Positions 29,403-35,684 of a stretch of DNA of 35,684 nucleotides are shown here, piece after piece. The position numbers and the translations under genes are program-made. This DNA is from Betaproteobacteria bacterium HGW-Betaproteobacteria-9 (GTDB taxonomy: Bacteria > Pseudomonadota > Gammaproteobacteria > Burkholderiales > Burkholderiaceae_C). The notes under the pieces are model-generated. The model worked only from the letters and a program-made list of their open reading frames with translations, had not been told where the DNA came from and ran no database searches. How positions within the stretch are numbered: position 1 is the stretch's first letter; each line of letters opens with the position of its first letter. The stretch lies in assembly GCA_002842215.1 (NCBI GenBank), contig PHCC01000038.1, positions 1 to 35,684 on the forward strand, read 5' to 3'.

Positions 29403-29758
29403 TCGGCACCGTCCAATCCGCCGTAGTACAGGCTGTCCGGGTACAGCGCCGTCAACCGCGACAGCGTGTCCTGTATCTCTTCCAGCTTGGTCATCATGTA
29501 GGAAACCTGCTCGTCCAGATCACCGGCCAGCTCGAACAGGTCGGCAACCTGGCTGCGCGATCCCTCGTTGATGACGGCCATCGCCAGTTGGTGCAACTTC
29601 AGCAGGTCGGTGCGAAGCTGCGGCGGGGCGGCGTCTTCGCCATCGTTGAGATCGTCGCGCAGCTCGTCCATGGCATCGACCGCACGCAACAGCGAATGCG
29701 TCTCGAAATTCTCCGGAGACAGCTTGTCCCATTCTTCGTCGGTAATGCGCGCGGCCAT
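29399..29758 (-). CDS. Acidic helical protein of the TnB accessory operon
   Basis: A 119-aa acidic protein (MAARITDEEWDKLSPENFETHSLLRAVDAMDELRDDLNDGEDAAPPQLRTDLLKLHQLAMAVINEG...). It is predicted all-helical with coiled-coil character at SYMMTKLEEIQDTLSRL. It lies 14 nt after the antitoxin gene and is coupled to the 131-aa gene downstream. It may be an accessory of the toxin-antitoxin operon or of the transposon; its function is unknown. Confidence 0.72.
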   Translation of the reverse strand: MAARITDEEWDKLSPENFETHSLLRAVDAMDELRDDLNDGEDAAPPQLRTDLLKLHQLAMAVINEGSRSQVADLFELAGDLDEQVSYMMTKLEEIQDTLSRLTALYPDSLYYGGLDGAE

Positions 29759-29772
29759 CGTGACGTTCCTGG

Positions 29773-30108
29773 TCAGGCGGTGGCGAGCGTCAGGTGCCCG
29801 ACCGGCTCGGATGCCGGGCGCACCTTGATTTCGATGTCGTAACCGAGGCGATTCAGGCAGTCCATCAGCTTGCGCTCGGACAGGTTGGTGAAATCGCCGT
29901 GCATCATGCCCGACACCTTCGGTTGCGGGATGCCCATGCGCTTGGCCGCGGCTTGTTGTGTCAAGCCAAGCGCACGCATCGCTTTCCTGATCTCGACTAC
30001 CAGGCCGGTTTTGATTTTCAGTTTCTCGGCATCGGGCAGTCCAAGGTCGGCAAAGACGTTGCCCGAGCTGCGTTGAACCTCGACGCCTTCAATGATTCGT
30101 TTTTGCAT
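29773..30108 (-). CDS. higA: HigA-type antitoxin (XRE helix-turn-helix, HTH_37)
   Basis: A 111-aa protein. The central part KTGLVVEIRKAMRALGLTQQAAAKRMGIPQPKVSGMMHGDFTNLSERKLMDCLNRLGYDIEIKV is an XRE-type helix-turn-helix of the HTH_37 group (residues about 34-95). ATG 30108 lies inside the end of the toxin gene (20 nt overlap), so toxin precedes antitoxin as in higBA. It should neutralise the toxin and bind the operator at 30479-30492. HTH_37-Gp49 pairs next to res are a known feature of some Tn3-family transposons. Confidence 0.9.
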   Translation of the reverse strand: MQKRIIEGVEVQRSSGNVFADLGLPDAEKLKIKTGLVVEIRKAMRALGLTQQAAAKRMGIPQPKVSGMMHGDFTNLSERKLMDCLNRLGYDIEIKVRPASEPVGHLTLATA

Positions 30109-30466
30109 TTCGTAGCTCCTGTGCCAATGCTTCGGCCACCTTCAGCCGAGCGCGGATGATGTCCATGTCCACCTTTGGCGTGGCGATCCCGCTCTTGCTC
30201 TTCTTCTGGAAGCAGTGCAGGACGAACACCGCTTCCGCAAACTTCACCGTGTAGACCGCCCGATACGTGCCACCGGCATCGTCTTCGATGACTTCCAGCA
30301 CACCGGCACCGCCAAAGCCCTTGAGCACCTTGGCCGCGTCGTCCTGGTCGCCCATCTGCGCCAGCGACAGCGCGTAACCGAAACGCCGACGCACGTCCGG
30401 CGGCAACGCCATCAGATCCTTGTAGCTGCTCGCGATCCATTCGAGCGGTTTTTCTTTGTCGGTCAT
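30089..30466 (-). CDS. higB: HigB/Gp49-type toxin
   Basis: A 125-aa RelE-superfamily toxin of the phage-derived Gp49 type. Key stretches are EWIASSYKDLMALPPDVRRRFGYALSLAQMG, GGTYRAVYTVKFAEAVFVLHCFQKKSKSGIATPKVDMDIIRARLKVAEAL. The conserved YRAVYTVKF-x-EAVFVLHCFQKKS block is complete, so the toxin is likely active. It is the first gene of the leftward operon, diverging from tnpR across the res region. Confidence 0.9.
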   Translation of the reverse strand: MTDKEKPLEWIASSYKDLMALPPDVRRRFGYALSLAQMGDQDDAAKVLKGFGGAGVLEVIEDDAGGTYRAVYTVKFAEAVFVLHCFQKKSKSGIATPKVDMDIIRARLKVAEALAQELRNAKTNH

Positions 30467-30478
30467 GATGGCATCTTA

Positions 30479-30492
30479 TACCTGTTCAGGTA
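30479..30492. promoter_or_regulatory. Operator palindrome TACCTGTTCAGGTA of the higBA operon
   Basis: Perfect 6-bp arms around TT, located 13 nt upstream of the toxin start and overlapping a TATAAG -10 sequence on the minus strand. HigA binding here would repress the operon. Confidence 0.7.
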
Positions 30493-30499
30493 ATTTCAC

Positions 30500-30657
30500 A
30501 AGTACGGCAGGTTCAAGGGGCATGTCGTGAAACACTTGTTTTACGACACCTCCGCAAAAGTCATGTGCACCAACCCATGGATGGCCTCAAAATTGTGCGG
30601 AAAACTCTGTCGCCACGCGCTACCATACGGAAACCTATTTCTGATGGTTATCCGCCT
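30500..30657. promoter_or_regulatory. TnB res site
   Basis: The gap between the toxin-antitoxin operon and tnpR. TGTCGT...ACGACA (30523-30548, 26 bp) is a clear subsite I type inverted repeat. Further TGTGC/GCACA-type and TGTCG elements follow up to the tnpR start. Confidence 0.65.
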
Positions 30658-31248
30658 ATGTTGATTGGCTACATGCGCGTGTCGTCTGACACCGACCGAC
30701 AGAGCACGAACTTGCAGCGCGATGCACTGCTCGCCGCCGGCATCGATCCGCGTCACCTGTTCGAGGATCACGCCTCAGGCGCGAAGGATGACCGCGCCGG
30801 CCTGGCGCAGGCGCTGGAATTCGTCCGGCCCAGTGACGTGCTGGTCGTGTGGAAGCTCGACCGGCTCGGCCGCTCGCTGTCGCATCTGCTTGGCATCGTG
30901 ACCTCACTCAAGGATAAGCGGGTGGCGTTCCGCTCGCTGACGGAGAACCTGGACACCACGACGCCATCGGGCGAGTTCCTATTTCAGGTGTTCGGCGCAC
31001 TCGCGCAATATGAGCGCGCCTTGATCCAGGAGCGCGTCGTCGCGGGGCTGACCGCCGCGCGCAAACGCGGTCGGATCGGCGGCCGACCACCTGCCATCGT
31101 TGGCGAGAAACTGGACGCCATCATTGCCGCGCTCGATGGCGGCATGTCCAAGGCGGCGGTGTGCCGTAACTTCAATGTCAAGCGCACCACCTTGATCGAA
31201 ACGCTGGCGCGGGTCGGCTGGCCCGCACCATCGCAACCAGGAGCGTAG
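30658..31248 (+). CDS. tnpR: Serine resolvase (TnB)
   Basis: A 196-aa protein. The catalytic serine is in LIGYMRVSSDTD (residues 2-13); VLVVWKLDRLGRSLSHLLGIV and FQVFGALAQYERALIQERVVAGL are present, and the C-terminal helix-turn-helix (MSKAAVCRNFNVKRTTLIETLARVGW) is intact. I preferred ATG 30658 because the frame upstream to 30565 runs through res. tnpA starts 4 nt after its stop. It resolves transposition cointegrates. Confidence 0.93.
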   Translation: MLIGYMRVSSDTDRQSTNLQRDALLAAGIDPRHLFEDHASGAKDDRAGLAQALEFVRPSDVLVVWKLDRLGRSLSHLLGIVTSLKDKRVAFRSLTENLDTTTPSGEFLFQVFGALAQYERALIQERVVAGLTAARKRGRIGGRPPAIVGEKLDAIIAALDGGMSKAAVCRNFNVKRTTLIETLARVGWPAPSQPGA

Positions 31249-31252
31249 GGGC

Positions 31253-34213
31253 ATGGCGGACGGCAACGCGGAAGATCAGTGGCTGTTGGCACCGGCCGAA
31301 CGCGAGCTGGTGATGACCAAGAACCGAGCGACCCGGCTGGGCTTTGCCATCCTGCTGACCTTCTTCCGCGAGCGCGGCCGTTTCCCGCGCGACGAAACCG
31401 AAGTCGAGGCACAGGGCATAGCCGCGCTCGCCAAACAATTAGACGCACCCGCGCCCATTGACGGCGAAGCCTTCCTCACGGGCCGCACTGCCGAGCGGTT
31501 GCGCGGCGAAATCCGTGCGCGTTTCGGCTTCCGCGAAGCGACGGTGGCCGACGCTGAGCTGCTGACGGAGTGGCTGCGCGATCATGTTGCCGGAGAAGTC
31601 GGCGGTGACATCGAGCCGATGATCGAACGGCTGGAAGGACGTTGCCGCGAACTCGCCATTGAACCTCCGACACCAGACCGGATGGAGCGCATCGCGCGTA
31701 GCGCGTTGCGTGCCCACGAAGACCGCTTTCATAACGGAGTCCATGAGCGGCTGCCGCCCGCAACCCGCGAACGCCTGGATGCCTTGCTGCGCCCCGAAAA
31801 ATCGGGCCACGGGGAGAGCGCCGTTGAAGATGCTCAAGGCGAAGCCGCAGGCAGCGCGCCGGCCGTTCTGCTGAAACTGCGCGGCAGTCCCGGCCGCCCA
31901 AGTCTTGCCAGCATGCAGGACGAGTTGGCGAAGCTGGAACTGATCCGGGGCATCGACCTTCCCGCCGATCTATTCGACCAAGCTTCGCCGCGCGATCTGG
32001 AGCGCTGTCGCCAGCGTGTGTCGGTCGAGGTTCCCCGCGATCTGCGCCGGCATCCCGATGCCGCGCGCCTCACTTGGCTGGCCGCTTTCGTCTACCTGCG
32101 CGCCCGCAGCCTGACCGATGACCTGGTGGACTTGTTGATCGAAACCATCCACCAGATCGGCGCGCGTGCCGAGCGCAAGGTCGAGCGCGAACTGCTGGAA
32201 GATCTCAAGCGCGTGTCCGGCAAGCAGAACCTGCTGTTCAACCTGGCCGACGCTACGTTGGCCCAGCCGGATGGCGTGGTGCGCGACGTGGTGTTTCCGG
32301 TGGTCGGCGAGCAGACGCTGCGCGATCTGGTCAAGGAGTGGAAGGCCACCGGCCCGACCTATCGCATCACGCTGCGCACGGTGATCCGCAATTCGTACCA
32401 GGGGCACTACCGGCGCATGGTGCCGACCTTGCTGGCCGCGCTGGAATTCCGTTCCAACAACGACCGCCACCGCCCGGTGATGGATGCACTCGACTTGGTG
32501 AAGCGCTTTGCCGACACCAAGGTGCACGTTTTCCCGGCTGACGTGGATGTGCCGCTCGATGGCGTGGTACGCGGCCTATGGCGCGAAGCCGTGATGGAGA
32601 AGGACGCCGCCGGCCGGGATCGCGTCAACCGCGTCACCTATGAAATCGCGGTGCTGGAAGCGCTGCGCGAGCGGCTGCGCTGCAAGGAAATCTGGGTGGT
32701 CGGCGCAAACCGCTACCGCAACCCCGACGACGATCTGCCGACCAACTTCGAGCAAAACCGCGAGGACTACTACCGGGCGCTGAGTCTGCCGCTCGATGCG
32801 GAGCGTTTCATCGCCGACTTGCAAGCCGAGATGCGCGAGGCGCTGTCCACCTTCGACGCCGGCTTGAAGAAGAACCCATTCGTCCGGCTGAGCAGCAAGG
32901 GCGGTGGCTGGATCACGCTGACGCCACTTGATGCGCAACCCGATCCGCCCAATCTGACTGCGCTCAAGGCCGAACTCAACGCCATCTGGCCGATGACCAG
33001 CCTGCTCGATATGGTCAAGGAAACCGATCTACGGCTGAGCTTCACCGATGCCCTGAAAAGCCCGACCTCCTACGAGACGATGGATCGCTCGGTGTTGCAG
33101 CCGCGCCTGCTGCTGTGTCTGCACGGCCTGGGCACCAATGCCGGCTTGCAGCGCATGGCCGGACTGGATTCCGGCACCACGGCACGCGACTTGGCTTATG
33201 TGCGCCGCCGTTACATCAGCGTGGACGCGATGCGTCGCGCGATTGCCATCGTCGCAGACGGCACACTGCATGCCCGCAACCCAGTGATCTGGGGTAGCGG
33301 CACCACCGCCTGCGCGTCGGACTCCAAACACTTCGGCGCATGGGATCAGAACCTCACCACGCAATGGCACGTCCGCTACGGCGGGCGCGGTATCATGATC
33401 TACTGGCACGTCGAGCGCAGCTCGCTGTGCATCCATTCGCAGCTCAAGTCGCCGTCGTCGTCGGAAGTGGCGTCAATGATCGAGGGCGTGATCCACCATT
33501 GCACCGAGATGGAGGTGGATCGGCAGTATGTCGATTCGCACGGCCAGAGCACGGTCGCGTTCGCCTTCTGCCGACTGCTCGGCTTCCAGTTGCTGCCCCG
33601 GTTGAAGGCGATCCACTCACAGAAGCTGTACCGGCCGGAAACCGGCAAGGCCGATGCCTACGCCAACCTGCAACAGATTCTGACCAAGCCCATCGACTGG
33701 GACTCGGTGCGGCAACAGTACGACCAGATGGTCAAGTACGCCACCGCGCTACGCCTAGGGACGGCGGAAACCGAAGCCATTCTACGACGCTTCACCAAGA
33801 AGAACGTACAGCATCCGACCTACAAGGCGTTCGCTGAGTTGGGTAAAGCGATCAAGACCATTTTCCTGTGCCGCTACCTGCACGACGAGGCGCTGCGCCG
33901 GGAAATCAACGAGGGGCTGAACGTGGTCGAGCAGTGGAACGGCGCGACAGACTTCGTATTCTTCGCCCGCCGTGGCGAGATGGCGAGCAACCGCCGCGAG
34001 GATCACGAAGTCAGCATGCTCGCGCTGCACCTGATCCAGAACTGCATGGTCTATATCAACACGCTGATGATCCAGAAGGTCTTGGCCCTGCCGCACTGGC
34101 AAGGCAGGTTCACGCCGCGCGACTACGCCGCCCTGACGCCGCTGATATGGGAACACGTCAACCCATATGGGCGGTTCGACCTGGACATGAATACCCGGCT
34201 TGATCTGCCGTGA
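31253..34213 (+). CDS. tnpA: Tn3-family transposase (TnB)
   Basis: A 986-aa protein, full length for the family. The N-terminal part has the DUF4158-type (TKNRATRLGFAILLTFFRERGRFPRDETEVE). The catalytic acidic residues are D in TTACASDSKHFGAW, D in RQYVDSHGQSTVAF, and E in FFARRGEMASNRREDHE. It differs strongly from the TnA transposase in the N-terminus and acts on the GGGGTAGARCAAGC-type ends. It is intact. Confidence 0.95.
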   Translation: MADGNAEDQWLLAPAERELVMTKNRATRLGFAILLTFFRERGRFPRDETEVEAQGIAALAKQLDAPAPIDGEAFLTGRTAERLRGEIRARFGFREATVADAELLTEWLRDHVAGEVGGDIEPMIERLEGRCRELAIEPPTPDRMERIARSALRAHEDRFHNGVHERLPPATRERLDALLRPEKSGHGESAVEDAQGEAAGSAPAVLLKLRGSPGRPSLASMQDELAKLELIRGIDLPADLFDQASPRDLERCRQRVSVEVPRDLRRHPDAARLTWLAAFVYLRARSLTDDLVDLLIETIHQIGARAERKVERELLEDLKRVSGKQNLLFNLADATLAQPDGVVRDVVFPVVGEQTLRDLVKEWKATGPTYRITLRTVIRNSYQGHYRRMVPTLLAALEFRSNNDRHRPVMDALDLVKRFADTKVHVFPADVDVPLDGVVRGLWREAVMEKDAAGRDRVNRVTYEIAVLEALRERLRCKEIWVVGANRYRNPDDDLPTNFEQNREDYYRALSLPLDAERFIADLQAEMREALSTFDAGLKKNPFVRLSSKGGGWITLTPLDAQPDPPNLTALKAELNAIWPMTSLLDMVKETDLRLSFTDALKSPTSYETMDRSVLQPRLLLCLHGLGTNAGLQRMAGLDSGTTARDLAYVRRRYISVDAMRRAIAIVADGTLHARNPVIWGSGTTACASDSKHFGAWDQNLTTQWHVRYGGRGIMIYWHVERSSLCIHSQLKSPSSSEVASMIEGVIHHCTEMEVDRQYVDSHGQSTVAFAFCRLLGFQLLPRLKAIHSQKLYRPETGKADAYANLQQILTKPIDWDSVRQQYDQMVKYATALRLGTAETEAILRRFTKKNVQHPTYKAFAELGKAIKTIFLCRYLHDEALRREINEGLNVVEQWNGATDFVFFARRGEMASNRREDHEVSMLALHLIQNCMVYINTLMIQKVLALPHWQGRFTPRDYAALTPLIWEHVNPYGRFDLDMNTRLDLP

Positions 34214-34215
34214 TC

Positions 34216-34253
34216 GAGATGGCGGTTGATGACACGACTGCTTGTTCTACCCC
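34216..34253 (-). repeat. TnB right terminal inverted repeat
   Basis: Pairs with 23026-23063 with about five differences. It starts 3 nt after the tnpA stop and is followed by TAGAC (34254-34258). Confidence 0.93.
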
Positions 34254-34258
34254 TAGAC

Positions 34259-34490
34259 CGTGACGGATGACCTGCGCCCGACCACATCGAGGGCATAAAG
34301 GCCGTCTCGCCTGCCTCGCTGGCCGCCTTTCCGGGGCCGTGGTGGCGTTTTTCGACCATTGCCGACCCTCCCCCCTGCCCTGCCGCCTGAAAATCGCCCC
34401 TGGGGCGTTTCTGCGCGTCCGCTGGCCCCGTAGGTCATCTGTCACGCCCTGGCGCTGGCCGTGGGCGACGTGCGCGACCGGAGAAAATCT
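34259..34490. other. Backbone gap between TnB and kfrA
   Basis: No gene is visible. It contains GTGACGGATGACCT (34260-34273) and AGGTCATCTGTCAC (34432-34445), an inverted pair; a third copy is at 16336-16349 on the other side of the transposons. GCCCCTGGGGC (34397-34407) is a small GC palindrome. Confidence 0.55.
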
Positions 34491-34542
34491 TTTATTTGTT
34501 TGTTCGTTTATTTGTTTATTTCTTTGTTTGTTATGTTATACT
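34491..34542 (+). promoter_or_regulatory. kfrA promoter with AT-rich KTTT repeats
   Basis: Between 34497 and 34534 the plus strand is almost only T with a G, A or C every fourth base (ATTTGTTTGTTCGTTTATTT...). A TATACT -10 is at 34537-34542. No good -35 is seen. The repeats are probably the operator of KfrA, which represses its own gene in IncP plasmids. Confidence 0.65.
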
Positions 34543-34576
34543 GAGGGCATTGGATCACTCGACAGGAGAACCCGCC

Positions 34577-35587
34577 ATGCGCCCCGCTGAATTCACACCT
34601 GAACAGATCATTGAAGCCGGTCAAGAGCTGCAAGCCGCTGGCCGCAACATCACCGGCTTTGCGCTGCGCCAGAAGGTCGGCGGGGGCAACCCTTCCCGCT
34701 TGAAACAGGTTTGGGACGAGTTCATCAACAGCCAGGCCGTGACCAAGGCCGAGCCGGTCGCAGAACTGCCGGTTGAGGTGGCCGAGGAAGTGGCCGCCGT
34801 GACCAAGGCGCTTACCGAGCGCCTGGCAGGGCTGGCCGTCGAGCTGAACGATAAGGCCGTGAAGGCGGCAGAACGTCGCGTTGCCGAAGTCATCCGCACC
34901 GCTGGCGAGCAGCGCGAGCAGGCCGAGCGCGAATTGGCCGACGCCTCGCAGACCGTCGAGGACTTGGAAACCAAGCTGGACGAGGCCAAAGCCGAGGCCG
35001 ACGCACTGGAAAAGCGCCTGACCGACACGCAGACCGCCCACCAGGCGCAAGCCGTGGAGCTGGCCCAGGTGCGCGAACGCCTGGCGCTGACCGAGCAGGC
35101 CGCCAAGACTGCTGCCGAGGAACACGCTGCCGAGCTGGCCCGCCTGAATGCCAGCATCGAGGCCGAGCGCAACCGCTACCAGCAGCAGGCCGAGCAGATG
35201 CGCGCCGACCTGGCCGAGCAAAAGAAGGCCGCCCAGGAAGCCGCCGCCGAACGTGACCAGGCCCGCGCCGAGCTGGCGACCGTCAAGGCCAAGGCCGAGG
35301 CTGCCGACCACGCGCACCAGGAGCAGCGCAAGACCGCCGCCCAGGAAGCCCACCGCGTGGCCGAACGCATGACCAAGGCCGAAGCCGACCGCGACGAGGC
35401 CCGCAACGCGGCCAGCAGTGCCCGCGAGGAAGCCGCCAAGCTGCGCGGCCAGGTGGAAGCCTTGCAGACCCAGGCAAGCGACCTGATGCGCGCCCTGGCC
35501 GCACGTCAGCCCGCCGAAGGCGAGGCCGAAGCGGCACCGGCACCGACGGCCCCCGGCAAGACCACCAGGGCCAAGAAGGCGGAATAA
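34577..35587 (+). CDS. kfrA: KfrA-like coiled-coil plasmid protein
   Basis: A 336-aa protein. The N-terminal domain, residues 1-60 (MRPAEFTPEQIIEAGQELQAAGRNITGFALRQKVGGGNPSRLKQVWDEF), is the KfrA DNA-binding helix-turn-helix. Residues 75-310 are a continuous Ala/Glu/Lys-rich coiled coil. The C-terminal tail is Ala/Pro rich and then basic (GKTTRAKKAE). KfrA proteins are autorepressors and nucleoid-like plasmid-stability factors that form filaments. ATG 34577 follows GACAGGAG. The stop codon lies at the very beginning of inverted-repeat arm B. Confidence 0.92.
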   Translation: MRPAEFTPEQIIEAGQELQAAGRNITGFALRQKVGGGNPSRLKQVWDEFINSQAVTKAEPVAELPVEVAEEVAAVTKALTERLAGLAVELNDKAVKAAERRVAEVIRTAGEQREQAERELADASQTVEDLETKLDEAKAEADALEKRLTDTQTAHQAQAVELAQVRERLALTEQAAKTAAEEHAAELARLNASIEAERNRYQQQAEQMRADLAEQKKAAQEAAAERDQARAELATVKAKAEAADHAHQEQRKTAAQEAHRVAERMTKAEADRDEARNAASSAREEAAKLRGQVEALQTQASDLMRALAARQPAEGEAEAAPAPTAPGKTTRAKKAE

Positions 35588-35678
35588 GCGGATGGCGGGT
35601 CAAGGGTCGGAATCCCGGCTGGTGCGGCCCGCAGCCCGGCACGGGCGAGGACACGGGCCGGGATGGAGAGGGGCGCAG
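35586..35678 (+). repeat. Large inverted repeat, arm B (second part)
   Basis: The exact reverse complement of 16189-16281 (base n pairs with 51867-n). It continues into base 1 of the window if the molecule is circular, interrupted only by the six bases CCCCGG at 35679-35684. Confidence 0.93.
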
Positions 35679-35684
35679 CCCCGG

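Larger units (their letters stand above)
23026..34253 (+). mobile_element. TnB: 11.2-kb Tn3-family transposon with TA module and c-di-GMP cargo
   Basis: Terminal repeats at 23026-23063 (GGGGTAGAGCAAGCAGTCGT...) and 34216-34253 (inward GGGGTAGAACAAGCAGTCGT...) match at about 33 of 38 positions. The direct duplication TAGAC flanks both sides. The transposition module at the right consists of tnpR, tnpA and a divergent toxin-antitoxin pair beside res. The left half holds decayed ICE DNA, the sigma-54-like/GIY-YIG gene, the globin-GGDEF-EAL gene, and a set of small unknown genes. Rearranged direct repeats at 23069-23167 and 28266-28774 show that the cargo was captured by recombination. Confidence 0.93.

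Noticed and set aside
16351..34253. Search for antibiotic or metal resistance cargo in the transposons
   Set aside because: None of the cargo products resembles a known resistance determinant; SulP is not taken as chromate resistance because it lacks the ChrA pattern.

Overview
The window looks like a complete, GC-rich broad-host-range plasmid, opened inside one arm of a large inverted repeat. The last 93 bases before the final six, followed by the first 99 bases, form the reverse complement of 16091-16281. Only about 6-7 extra bases (ccccgg) lie at the junction. The gene style (RepA with iterons, Stb partition, relaxase, VirD4-type coupling protein, KfrA, Tn3-family transposons) suggests a beta- or gammaproteobacterial host such as Burkholderiales or Pseudomonas. 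I see no rRNA, tRNA, CRISPR array or recognised antibiotic-resistance gene.

Backbone, left part. A small membrane protein (131-511) converges on a leftward operon: a 77-aa membrane protein, a 102-aa membrane protein, a lipoprotein, VirB6 and VirB5 (3115 to 582). No VirB4 or VirB8-11 genes are present, so the type IV secretion system is partial and the plasmid looks mobilisable rather than self-transmissible. A leftward stb-like cluster (4959 to 3234) lies next to a phased CAACC repeat array and a probable oriT (5002-5298). The rightward mobilisation operon (MobC, relaxase, a 124-aa protein, VirD4-type ATPase) follows, and then a KfrB-like protein. This divergent stb/oriT/mob layout recalls IncW R388, although the relaxase is of another type.

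Backbone, middle. A broken serine resolvase is interrupted by a 1.03-kb element with Tn402-like ends that carries its own resolvase and a yafQ toxin remnant. Next come a RelBE toxin-antitoxin pair, two small genes, RepA, five 20-bp iterons and a GC-rich origin region. A probable antisense RNA lies in the leader region upstream of repA. The sequence of its predicted hairpin loop is complementary to the 5' leaders of two genes of the VirB operon.

Transposons. Two complete Tn3-family transposons lie 8 bp apart with overlapping target duplications. TnA (16351-23017, duplication GCCTA) carries tnpA-tnpR and a SulP / universal stress protein / DksA-TraR cassette. TnB (23026-34253, duplication TAGAC) carries tnpR-tnpA, a HigBA-type toxin-antitoxin pair, small unknown genes partly frameshifted, a decayed ICE-type TraI fragment, and a two-gene unit. 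That unit consists of a sigma-54-like/GIY-YIG fusion, translationally coupled to a globin-PAS-PAS-GGDEF-EAL cyclic-di-GMP protein whose start is separated from its reading frame by six AAGC tetranucleotide repeats. This looks like a phase-variable switch and is the most unusual system here. After TnB the backbone resumes with kfrA and its AT-rich repeat promoter.
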